Assembly: GCA_026724425.1 (NCBI GenBank)
Contig: JAIUCV010000008.1
Coordinates: 23,508,369-23,572,368, forward strand
From: Erythrophleum ivorense
Taxonomy: Eukaryota; Streptophyta; Magnoliopsida; Fabales; Fabaceae
Direction: 5' to 3'
DNA: 64,000 nucleotides
In this document: positions 24,613 through 36,100 of the stretch, one piece after another
Layout of the letters: each line of letters opens with the position of its first letter
Position numbering within the stretch: position 1 is the stretch's first letter
Translations under genes and position numbers: made by a program
The notes under the pieces: generated by a model
The model's database searches: none
The model's input: the letters and a program-made list of their open reading frames with translations, nothing else
Told to the model about the DNA's origin: nothing

Positions 24613-25850
24613 GTGGTGGGAAGCAGGAGCTGTCCATTGCATTAATTACCCTTCACTTTAACTAATTTTAGGCGGAAGGAAATAGTGGAAGGAAGGAAGG
24701 AATTTCGGACAGCCATAGGAGAGGAGAGAAGAGAAGGAAAAACCGAAGTACAAGGACTCCAAAAAAGAGGTAAGCTCCAAGTTGCTCCCTTGTTCTGGAC
24801 TGGGATGTTTTGGCCTTGTAGAATTAGTTAGAAAAGGATTTTGAAGCCAAAATTTTTATAACAGGTTGTCCATCCCTTATACTTGAAATCTGGAAAATTA
24901 CAGAATTTTTTGGAACAAGGAAAATGAGAGAAACAACCCACTAATTCAATTTGGCTTCTGTACGGAACAGCCTGGGGCTGATTTTATAAAGAATTTTGTT
25001 AAAGGGGTAAATGTAGGAATTAGTGCATGAAATTTGGTGGAGAGGTAGCTAAGACGTATCACGTCAGGTTTACAAAGTCTTAGAATTTTCTGGGTTCATT
25101 TGGTAGGATAACAAAGCCAGAAACAGCAAGGGCAGTGTACAACGAGCTCAACTGAGGTAGTGACCAAAACAGTAGGAGTTTAGGGGCTTTCCCTGGGAAT
25201 TCTTGAAAACTGTTTCTGTGCCTTATAATTAACATGATGAGGGGCCACTCTGCCAATTTTTATGATTTTTGGAGGTTATTTAGTGGAGGAAAGAAATTTC
25301 ACAAAAACAGGTCCGAAAATGTAGTTCAATTGAGACTGTGGTAGTTTTCATTCTTTTGCTGTGTAGTGTGACTTTGCATGGAAAATGTAAGAATCCAACT
25401 TGAAAATAAGGGCTAAGAATTTAGTTTTATAGCACTGGATCACACGTGGATAACTTAGACAGTAACTAATTATGAGAAGGAAAAGAAAATGAAGATGTGA
25501 TTGTTTACAATTAGGAATTCCAATAATTAATTAGCAAAAGGGATTTAGGAATTTCGTATAGGGGGATTAGTAATTTAATTGCAATGTAAATATTAACCAT
25601 GGCTCATTCTTAATTAGTATAATGCATGATTGAAATTTAGGAAGGCCATTGGAACAACCAGGGCTAAGGAATAACGTGACAAACGACAGTGACGAAACAG
25701 GTAGTTAACACTGTACTCACTTTGTTATTTATGTTAATGCACTGGATGAAATCCCAACGTCCCTATGTTGTGTTTGGTTGCATGTATATCTACTAATATG
25801 ACTCTTTATGAGTACCAGATTGCTGTTATTGGCCAATAACCGAAGCAAGG

Positions 25851-26057
25851 TAGCCTAATGAATGAAAATATTCTGCTACGTAGCCTAACGATAAGAAAAT
25901 GCTGCTACGTAGTCTAACGAATGAGCATGTGCTGCTATGTAGCCTAACGATAAGAAAATGCTGCTACATAGCCTAACGAATGAGAATGTGCTGCTACGTA
26001 GCCTAATGATAAGAAAATGCTGCTACATAGCCTAACGAATGAGAACATGCTGCTACC
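25851..26057 (+). repeat. Alternating 30/29-bp tandem array in LTR-C (59-bp dimer)
   Basis: Seven units begin TAG(C/T)CTAA and end CTGCTA(C/T)(A/G/C). Odd units contain GAATGA and are 30 bp; even units contain GATAAGAAAATG and are 29 bp. The unit starts are 25851, 25881, 25910, 25940, 25969, 25999 and 26028. This gives a 59-bp higher-order repeat of about 3.5 copies. Several junctions form the palindromic word CTACGTAG, in others changed to CTACATAG or CTATGTAG. Confidence 0.93.
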
Positions 26058-27742
26058 TAGATATTACATGCTCCGACACCGAAGTTTGCATCGAATGTAT
26101 CCTGGATAGTAATCCGTGCTATTTATATGTATGTTTTCTTTTGAGTACATTGTTAGCTACTGAGATTTTATCTCACCACAAATTGACTATTTTACAGGTA
26201 TTAACTATGCTACGAATGGAGTCAGACAAATAGAGAACGAACAAACTGACCAATAGATTACATATTGATTGTAATTGGTCTTATGAATCCTTTGAACAAG
26301 GGTTGAATGTAAAGTTTGATTCTAGTGAGGATGTAACATTGTAATATTAATCTCTCTTTTGATTTGTATAAATATCATACATGAGATATCTACCGTAAGT
26401 TAACTGTGATGTTTATTAGGGCTACCGAACTCCCGGTACAAGTAAACTCCTATGTTTGCATCACATGAAATTGATTTTGATAACCATGGGATTAGTTCTA
26501 GCACATTAGCATCATCAACTTATGGTTTTCTTGTGAAAATGATGAAGGTTGTCTAGGTATGACAATTATTTATTTTAGGTCTAAGATCGTGTTGACAGGA
26601 TTTTGGACTCCACACTAAGGAAATTAAAGACCTTGTCGACAGGATCTTGGATTTCGCCTTGTAAAATGTAAGACCTTGTCAACAGGGTCTTCTGTTAGTA
26701 GTACAAGATCCTTTCATATGGTAAGTTCTAGTGTATGTAAAGTGTAGGTGTGACATCTCATCTATGCTATGAGACTTTTGGCATCTCCTCACCTTCATTA
26801 AGGGACTTTGGCATCACCTCACCCTTATGGCCATTCAAGGAAACCTATTGGTACCAATGTAATGTCAAGACATCAAGTGGCATATTCTCAACTCACAAGA
26901 GCATACACAAGCACACAATTACATACATATGCATATAAGAATGCAAGAAGAATAAAGTGGAGAGCTACCTTAGATTTATGCAAACTTTTCTTGAACTTTT
27001 TCCTTCCCTTTTTTGGTCCCACAAGCACACCTAGGTGAGTGTATGTTCTCTTGGCCTAAACATCATAAACGACATACAATTACACACTTGAAGCAAGCTA
27101 AGACACTAAACTCACTCTTGAACACACACTTAATTTCATAAGTGGCATAATGGTTCCATAAATAGCCTATTGAAGTAACTCTCACATTTCAAGTTCTAGA
27201 CTACATTCTCTTATTATTTTTAGACTTCTTGGACTCATTTAAGGTCCTTGGAGCCCTTACACATTCACTTGCATAATTGGAAAACTAAGTTGCTTTATAA
27301 GGCACCATTATGGACACCATTGTTCCATCTTCCAATCCATGACTTCTAAATTTTTTCCAATGGTTTCTCCCATCTTCTAACATCATATAAAGTCTCAAAC
27401 TAATGCTAAAATAAATTAAAATACTCCCTAGCTTAATTATCCTAGCTTGGCCGAAATATGCACACCAAGGAAGGTTCATGGAGTTCTTGATTTCTCCTTG
27501 ATGGGAGAGCCACTTGGGAGGGTTTCTAGGGGTCTTAAGAGCTCAAGAAAACATTCAAATAGCTAGAAAATTACTCACACAAAATTAAATTTTCTAAAGC
27601 CCTAGAAAGCACCACACTTTCCTAACTTTAATTCTATAAGTTTTTCTTTAAATTTTTTAGCATATTCCTCATCCTCATGGTCTAAAACCCTAGTTCCTCT
27701 CTTAATTTTGGACAGAAAATCCTCCCTCTATATGGTTCTATT

Positions 27743-30589
27743 TGTAACACCCCAAAAATTATTTAAGGTGTTAATCATGGATTAGGTTAATTAAGAATAA
27801 TTAATATAGAATAATCAGGTAAGTTAAGTAAATGGAGATTTTAGAGAGATGAATTATTAATATGGGATTGAGATTTAATTAGGAGAGAAATTCATCTAGG
27901 CCGAAATTAATGTAGGAGGTCATGATAAGAGGTTAATGGAGGTCTAATAAGTTAGGTGCAGGCCCAATATAATTCAATCTGATAGAGGCCCAAGATCTAC
28001 CTTGTATAGGCTCTTAGGAAGGCCCAATAAACCTTGTGCAGACCCAAAACAATGGAGATCGTAAAGCTAAGTCTGGCCCAACAAAATTCTACAGCCCAAT
28101 AACTAAAAAACTGGTCCAACAAAGCAACAATCTAAGCCCATTAGGAGTTAGACCTTGGAGCAACCCATGACCCATATTTAACCTAACTTAAACCCAACTA
28201 AAACCCTAAATGCTTCAGCCACTATCCCATATTTCTGAAACATAAAGGAGAAAATTGGAGGTCCAAAGGGGAGGCTAGGGTTCTTAGCCTAAATCCACAT
28301 TTTCTCACATTTAGAGCAAGATTCAACTAAGATAATAGTTATATAACTTAATCTTCTCATTTTTCTCTTCATTTTGGTCCGATTAGTTTTTCATTTGGAA
28401 TATTTTCACCGTACCCAAATCTGAAATGTGGGTGTTTGGGGATTTTCTTGATGAAATTCGTAGGTTGAGGCTAGGGCTGTCATTAGATAGGTATGAACTC
28501 TTCTTTTTAAGGTAAATATGCTAATTTGAGACCCTAATAACTTGATTATAGTGTGGGTGTTAATTATGTACGAATATGCTTAAGAATTTGGGTGATATAT
28601 TGAAGTTTCTGGTGGGGGACACACTCAATCCGAATTTGGGACTTATAGTAGCTGAGTAAGTGTTCCCCTAAGTGGTCATTAACATTTTAAATTATTTGGG
28701 TACTTGTTGCAACTATTAATGATGAAATAGAGTAGTAATTATCTAATACTATGATTATAGGGAGATTTTATACCATTGGTGGCTGTTGCAATTGTCTATA
28801 AGTGAGGTAACTGGGTTTATATTAATTCCATGCATATATCTGTTTTAATTTCATATTTGCTATACATGAATGATTTGAAATGTTGAATGAATTGGTTAGC
28901 TATCTATTGAATTGTGATTGGACCTTGTGATTCCATAGTGGAGCTGTGGTGTAACTGCCACCCGTGCATGTACTTCGATCGGGCACCGGGTTATGATCAA
29001 ACCCTAGATGCACTGAGCCCTGGTTGTGCTCAATGAGGAGTAGGTGCCGTGGGTGGGCCTCTCTCAGTGTTAATGGCCTTTAACATGTGAAAATATGATT
29101 GTTTGTATGGGATAGTAATCATGATAGTCTAATTGTTTCATTTACTGATATGACTGGTATTTTGCTATTGCTTATGTGAAATTATGCATGTATGCTAATT
29201 AAATTAGAATATATGATGAAATTGCCTTGGTTACTGAGATTCGTATCTCACCCCATTTTATAGGATTAAACATTTTAGGTGAAGGTTCTTCGGGTAAAGA
29301 TAAGGGCAAGCAAGTGGATGAACATCTATGAGTTAAGGTCGGGTGTGGGGAGCTACCCTTGGTCTGAGTAGAATAGAGTAGATGCTAATTTTTGTTAACC
29401 TTTGTATAGCATCATCATATATCTGCATTGCTAAGTGTAGGAGATTGTATTTTGATAACATGGAATGTAACTAATGAGAAATAGGCTTTACATTAGCTGT
29501 TGATGGATGTATGGACCTTGGCACTCATTTTGGCTAATGAAATCCTATGATATATTAGGTTGTTGATTTGAATCAGTGATGTATGAAACCTTAATGGAAT
29601 GTATGCTTGAATGTTAATTGTTGGAAGCTTATATAGTCTCTGCTAATATTAATCTGCGAAATTGCTGATATACGATAGTTAGAGGAGTAAGAACTCATAC
29701 TTAAGTTTTGAATTAGTGATGGTAGAATAGCTAAGTAAATAAGGCGCATAAACACTTTTGGAGTTTTATAATTTAAGGTAGAGTGACCCTAAAGGGTTAT
29801 TGGAGGGAGAGTGGAGAGTATGAGGCAAGGTTTTAAGAGTAGTAGGATCAGAAAGCATTTGGTCGCGACCAAAATGTTGTTAGTTGCGAAAAATAGTGCC
29901 GAAGTTGCCCTGGGAGAGCACTAGAGAGTAATTTTCCTCGGCTAACGTGGAATTGGCCGTGGCGAAATGTTAGGGGCTAAACTGGGATTCATCCAGAGGG
30001 GAATTCACCGTGGTGAAGTGAGGAATTGGCCGCAGTGAACTTTTATGAAAATGAGCTAGGCATTCTAGAGAGGAATTGGCTGCAGCGAAAGGAGGTATTG
30101 GCTATGGCCAATAACGAGAGACAAGCGAAGGAGGTTCCAAGAGGCTTTTTTGCCGCAACGCCATGTAGGTTAGCTGAGGCGAAGGTCCAACTCGTCGCGG
30201 TGATATTAGTAACGATGCGAGGGGTGAAGCCAAGAGTAATTAGCCGTGGCTAAGGGGAATTGGCCACGGTGAATGTCCTGAAACTCCTATATAGACTAGA
30301 AAATCATGGTTTTCCATATTGTAACCTCAAGGGATGACTTGTAAACATTAATAGAAGATAAATGTGAGTTGGAAATGATAGGTAATAGAAGGCTCATAAA
30401 TGAAGGTTTGTTTCCCCTGATATCTGTAAGTGTTGGTAATTATATAGTTGATGACTCTAATAAAATTAAGGTTCAAATTTCCCCATATTTCCATAATGTA
30501 ATTAGTCTTAATGACATGTAACCTTGGATTATGGTTATTAATCACGTATTTAACCTTAATTACAATGATTAGAGGTTAGGGTCATCACA
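27743..30589 (+). mobile_element. Solo LTR-B, 2847 bp, TSD CTATT/CTGTT
   Basis: The element starts TGTAACACCCC at 27743 and ends GGGTCATCACA at 30589. The flanks CTATT (27738-27742) and CTGTT (30590-30594) differ at one base. The uninterrupted paralogue near 61600-61615 (GTGGTTCTATATGAGGCCG) confirms the insertion point in LTR-A. It carries the GC-richer repeat zone at 29860-30280, and the 75-codon frame at 30026-30253 follows from that composition. There is no internal retrotransposon region. Orientation is provisional. Confidence 0.9.
29860..30280 (+). repeat. GC-richer degenerate repeat zone of LTR-B
   Basis: The words GAATTGGCCGTGGCGAA, GAATTGGCCGCAGTGAAC, GAATTGGCTGCAGCGAAAG, TAATTAGCCGTGGCTAA and GAATTGGCCACGGTGAA recur at irregular 30-60 bp spacing. 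CG dinucleotides are much more frequent here than in the surrounding LTR. The zone sits in the 3' part of LTR-B, and its function is unknown. Confidence 0.8.
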
Positions 30590-33179
30590 CTGTTCTTGGC
30601 CGAATTACATACATCCATGGAGCAATGAGAAGAAGCAACCACAACAAGCTTTTACCTTGGTTTCAAGTGTGCTTTCAAGGCTTCTTCTTCTTGGTTTGTC
30701 TCTCCTCAAAATTTTCAAACTATCCCTCTAAGTTATGGACCAAAAACAGAACCAAACATCTCAAGAAAACTATAGAAAGAAAGCAAAGAAGGAGGGGAGC
30801 AAGATTGGAAGAGAAAGAAGCAAAAATTCTATAGATTTACCTATCTTTCTTGCTTTTTTCTTTCCCCTTTTCTTCCTCTTCTTGTGCATCTAAGAGAGAA
30901 AGTCATTTTCTGTATTTTGGGCAGAGGAAGTCGTGCTTAAGAAGGTGGGAGAAAAAGGGAGAAGTGCGTGGAAGCTTTAAGAAGCACACTTTTTCAAAAA
31001 ATCTAATTTAGTCTTTTCGTAATGGCAATTTTGTTTTGGCTTCATTTTATCTCTTTTTTAAGAACTATCTTTTCCATTATAAAATTTAGGTTCCTAATTT
31101 AATAAAATGCCTTTGGAATCACTTAAATTGGAGCTAAAATCTTACCGAATGAATCTATCAAAGTTTAGGTTCACTGACGTTAGAAAACATATACTGGAGA
31201 GGCTTTACCAGTCCTGGGACTTCCTATAGTTTTTGGGGCCTCTAAGAACCTTGGAAAACTCATATTTCCCATTTAGAAAGCCCTCCTATGTATTTTTCCA
31301 AAAGTTTCACTTATTTACGAAAATACCATTACATTTCGTCAGTTTTCGCACAAATTGTTTCACCATCCTAGCTCCATTTTTCTTTCGTTTTGAACTTGGA
31401 ATATCATTTTTAGAAGTCTAGGACTCTATCCAAATTTTTTAGAATATTATCTAGCTCATTTCAGAGTACTTGCTTTTATATGACTCATTTTATCATTTTA
31501 TAGAAATTATGTTCATTACAGTTAAGAGCTATGAATCTCACTCTTCCTCCATAGATATCTAACCATGTCTAGGTAAGCCAAGTTGACCAAGAAATGGAGA
31601 CCAACCACCTTGAGAAGTAATACTTTGATAAAATAGTAGCTAAATAGGCATTTTGATGATATATTGATGTCAAAATATGTAACTACATGATGTATATATG
31701 ATGTAAACCTTTGAGCACATTCGTATGTAAATATGATATATATACCTATCTTAAAGTGAAATGAATGAATGTACGAGTTTTTGACACATATACACTATGA
31801 TATCCATATGTATGAATGCAAGTGGCATGATGAGAATGAGCTCCATGATGATTTGGATCATTTGACATGCTTTTATGGGTTGTAAATATGCTTTTAGACT
31901 TACTCAAGTGGTTGTGGAAAGATGATAAGAGCATTTGGTGCCTTAGTATCTCATTATGGGCTTCAAAATTAACCATTTCTTGTCCAAAGTCTAAACAAAT
32001 GAATGAGCTTTTACATAAAATTTGGCCAACAAGTAGGTCTCATCTAAAGCTTCTCACAAAGCCAAAGAGCATCTAATTTAGAGCTCTAAAGAATTTATTA
32101 TGATTTTTCAAATTTGCCTAAATTATGCAGAATTGGTATGTGTACTATTCATATGGTCAGTTTGCTTCTCTATGTCACATATAGGCCAAATGAATTCCAA
32201 TTCTCATAAAGGTGTAAAGACATAAACTAGACATTATAAGATTTTCATAACCACCTAGATCACCTCATTTGGAGCTCTGTAGAGGGAGAACCAAAATTTT
32301 AAAGTTTCAAATCCTGGAGCTACCTGAGAAATGACCTAAAGTACTATTTTATTACTTTTCATAAGCTAAATGCTTCTATCTTGATCTAGAATATTTTTAC
32401 TCATTAGTTAACATCCATAGCTTTCTAGAAAGCTATCATATAGATGATTTCAATTTTTTAAAAATTAGTTATGAGTTTTCAAAGTTCACATCAGAAACTT
32501 GTGACAGCAAACCCGAGAGCAATTCTAGTTGTTCTTCCATTTTGGTTCCAAATCTGTGGTATATGAGATAAGTTGTGATGTTCATGATATGATTGGATAT
32601 GTTATGGATGAAAAATAATATTGATAAGTTCACATGGTCCCTAAAGTTATGAATCATGTATATGGCTTCCCAATCACACAATTATCTATACATAAAATAC
32701 ATGTTTTCTTGCAAATGTGTTCCAATACGCATGAGGTAAGTTGGGATAGCCTATGTGACCATTATGGAAGAGTTAAGAAGTTAAGGTATTACAACAACCT
32801 TAACTCCTAATCACAGTAATTACACATAATCATATGATTGATAATCTATACCTAAAATCTAAAGCCAATATTAATTTGTTAAAAGATGAGAATGTGGGGA
32901 AATTTGAACCTTTTATTTATTGCTAACCACTATTCATAGAAGCAAGAAGACTTAAGCCCACATGGAATTTAAAATCCTTATTTAGAACCTCCAACCCATT
33001 TTGAATGGATCTAAAAGTTCAAAACTCTTATACAATTGTTTATAAACAATCACTTATCAATAATATAGTGAAAATTAGGATTTAGAAGCCAAAGTGAGGG
33101 TTTGATGACTTAGGCCATGACTTGGAAGGACTTCGCCATGGCCAAGTTAGCTATTGGAATCTTTAAAAGCATCAAGAAA

Positions 33180-36100
33180 TGTAATATCTGGTTTTCTTAA
33201 AACTGAATTAAAATCGATGAGATATAAAAGGAAGACCCTATAATGAAATAAAATAAGGCTAAGCAAGGCTAGAATAATAATCTAGGCATTTAGAAATGAG
33301 GATGCAAAGCTAAAAATATTTCAAGACCGGAGCTAGAATGACTAAATAAAATTACTCAAAAAGGTAAAGGCATTTTTTTAATTTTAGATAAATTTTTAAA
33401 AACTCCAAGAAGAAATTTTTAAATAGTAAAATTGAGTTTTTCAAGATTCTAAGAAGCCCTAAAAATTATAGGAACCCTCATAATAGTTAAACTCCTTTGG
33501 TGTGCATTTTAGGCTGTCAGTTGGTCCAAATTTTGACTAGATGATTCGGAATGACTCCAAAGGTCATAAAATTGAAAGCAAATTATTTTAATAAATTGGA
33601 GGACCTAAATTTTCATATGGAAAAAATGGTTTTAAAAAAGGAGATAAAATGAGCGAAAACATAAAAATTAAATTTGAAGGGCAAAATGAGAATTATAAAA
33701 AATGTTATAACTCTCCTCCTTTCTTCTTAAAGTAGGCCAGCACATCCCAAACACTTCAAAATAGAACCAAAAATTTGTAAACTAGAAGAGAGAGGTGTAC
33801 CAAGGAGAGGAGAAAGAAGAAGGAAAGAAGGGCGAGAAAAGGCAAGAAAATGGCACTTTTTCATTCACTTTCCTTCACCAACTTGGTTCTCCTCCTTGAG
33901 CTCTTTCTTTTGGTGATTTTGGTTTTTAGAAAGAAGCATTTTTATGGCTGGTTTGTTAAAGGAAAGAGAGAGTTTGAAGAAACTAAGCCAAGCATCAAAT
34001 TTCTTTCATGGAAGATACTAGAACAAGGTATGTTTCTATAGCTAAAAATTGCTTCTCATTGGCCCTTCCCTCATGTGTGTGTCTAGCCTAGGCTAGGGGA
34101 AGATGAATAGAGAGTGTTTTGCATGGAAACAAGGCTAACCCAAGGGTTTTGAAGCATGAAAAATTAAAATATGCAATTAGAATCAAGAAAGGAGTATTAG
34201 AAAACAAGATATGGAAGTTAGGGTTTTAATTGCACTTTGAGAGTTTTGGAATTTTAAGAGGATAATCCAAGCCATATTTAATTATGTTTAGACTCTAGAG
34301 AAACCAAGGAACAAGAGTATGTATCAAATTCTCAAAGAAAAGCAAACAAAACTCTATATTGCCTCTTAAAGGTATAGGTTCGACTAAGCTATCCAAGAAG
34401 CACTTAGGGAGTGTTGATTTGAGTTCTAATAAATTAAGAAATTTAGATATGATTGATAAAGAATTATGGAAGAACTAGATTGTATGTAGGAGCTTTAGAA
34501 TGGAAATTGAAATTTTAAGGCCTAAAAGAAGTTAAAGAAGCAAGTTAGTTCTAAACCCCTCCAACCAAGCATGTAATGGTTCAAATGACCTTTTTGAGAG
34601 TTATAAGACTTGTAGGGAGCAAGAGTTTAAGGTTTAGAAAGCAAGAATCAAGGATAGTTTCATTATGGATCTAAAACTAGCTTTATATGTTGGCTTAAGC
34701 TTTAATAAGATTCAAGAAGGATAATGAAGCCTAGAATGAATCCTATAGGATTAACTTGTCTTGAAATTGTTATGTGCAGGTGACAAGCATGATATTTTAT
34801 ATATTTTAATCCCCCTAACTTAGGCATTTTAGTGTTCAAATATGGCTTAATAGATGTAATTGAATGGAATTTAATTTTAAATAGCCATTTTCTACATTTT
34901 AGGAATTAATTTACAAATTATTGGTTTTTAATGCTCAATTTTATCTTAAATAATTTCGTGAATATTCTCCCTATTATTCCTATTGATTTTTGTATGGCAA
35001 TAGAATTGGACTGGAAGAATAAAATAGCATTTGAATAGGAGCAATGGGTTTTAAGAAGAACACACTTCCATAAACACTCAAGCAGCTAGCATGGGTTGGG
35101 ATTCAAGTTGAACATACACATGTGATTAAGGAAGCACTCATTTAAGCTATAGGTTATGGGAGGAAAGAATGAAATAAATTTGCATGGAAGAAAACAAGTG
35201 AGCAGCCATTCACTCACAAGAACATAAGGCTTGCATGGGCTCTAGTTCACTCATATTGCATCATGCTTTTCCTCTACGTAAACGCAGTTTCATCCACTTA
35301 AATACATGTAGCAGACCCATGTGATGCAAAGAACCATGTGGCAGCCTCTTAACATCATGCACATACTAAAAAAGATGTGGAAGAGGCCAAAGCACGTGAA
35401 TAGGAAGAAAATGAAGAACGTAGGCAGAACGTGGGAAGTTGATGTTGGATAGATTAAAAGAGCACATAAGGAAGCATGAGACAGCCACAATTTGGAGGAC
35501 TGAACAGTAGCAAGAAACGCAGCTCTCATACACGATGGACCACTCATACATGGGGAGAACAAACACCACCAGTTTTAACGCAGCGACGGGAGAAGGAGTT
35601 TCCGTTAACACACACACAACAGCTGTAGAATGTGACGTGGGAAACTCATAGAAAAGGAGAGACATTGAAGAAGTAAATAGAAGAGCAAAAGCTAAGTGAG
35701 CAAAACAAAGGAGAAAAAGGCACAAAACCATGGGCAGCAGCTGAAACAAGAAGCATAGAGGAGTAAAACGAGTGAGGAAGAAGCTGAGCTTGCGTAAAGT
35801 AGAGGAGAAGAAACACATACAAGGAAGCTACGGGTTAGCGCGCAGAAAAACACACACACATGCAAAACTTGCAGCTGAAGGTGAAGCCAAGCTAGAGAAT
35901 GTAATTACGAGCTGAATCATGTGAACATGTGGGTCGACAAAAGAAGAAGCTGACGTGGAGGAAGCATAAGTTTAGCTGGTCATTTGAAGAGAAGAGGCTA
36001 CGGGGTCTGGTGCTTTGAGAGGACAAAGGAAGAGCTGAATAGATGAAGAAACAAGCATGCAAGAAGAGAAGAAACAAACACGAAGTTGGGCAGAATGAAA

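Larger units (their letters stand above)
23891..26755 (+). mobile_element. Solo LTR-C, 2865 bp, TSD TCTCA
   Basis: The element starts TGTCACATTCC at 23891 and ends GTAGGTGTGACA at 26755. Perfect TCTCA duplications flank it (23886-23890 and 26756-26760). The paralogous LTR-A at 60635-60690 has the uninterrupted site, confirming the boundaries. Nothing else of this family is present in the window. Inside are a ~155-bp tandem duplication (24300-24612), a GAGAGGAGAGAAGAG purine stretch followed by AGAGGTAAGC (near 24770), and an array of alternating 30- and 29-bp units (25851-26057). No coding region was found. Plus orientation is provisional. Confidence 0.92.
22181..31520 (-). mobile_element. 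Minus-strand LTR-A, interrupted by solo LTR-C and solo LTR-B
   Basis: The left end is TGTAATACC at 22181 and the right end GTTCATTACA at 31520. Without the two inserts (23891-26755 and 27743-30589) about 3.6 kb remains, normal for the family. It aligns along its length with 56065-62543, which serves as the empty-site reference for both inserts. The flanks GAAAA and GTTAA are not a clear TSD. Frames at 26750-27038, 27285-27479, 30625-30834 and 31233-31421 are LTR sequence. Confidence 0.8.
20257..32793 (+). mobile_element. Plus-strand LTR-A, interrupted twice
   Basis: The left end reads TGTAATAACC at 20257 and the right end AAGGTATTACA at 32793, both typical LTR-A termini. The LTR is split by a 283-bp derivative (20915-21197) and by a minus-strand LTR-A (22181-31520). 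About 2.9 kb of its own sequence remains, shorter than other copies. The shortfall is in the 5' half, and an internal deletion near 21750 is likely. The left flank GTGGC and right flank ACAAC do not match, so no TSD is demonstrated. Frames at 20809-21057, 21122-21385 and 31867-32076 are in LTR sequence. Confidence 0.65.

Noticed and set aside
25851..26057. CRISPR array
   Set aside because: The units are contiguous and related along their full length, with no unique spacers. The context is an LTR in plant DNA with no cas genes.
22176..31525. TSD GAAAA/GTTAA for the LTR-A at 22181-31520
   Set aside because: Two of five bases differ and the adjacent target in paralogues does not support either word. 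The LTR ends are supported by their termini only.
20252..32798. TSD for the LTR-A at 20257-32793
   Set aside because: GTGGC and ACAAC do not match, and the right end abuts an LTR-B terminus. A secondary rearrangement is likely.
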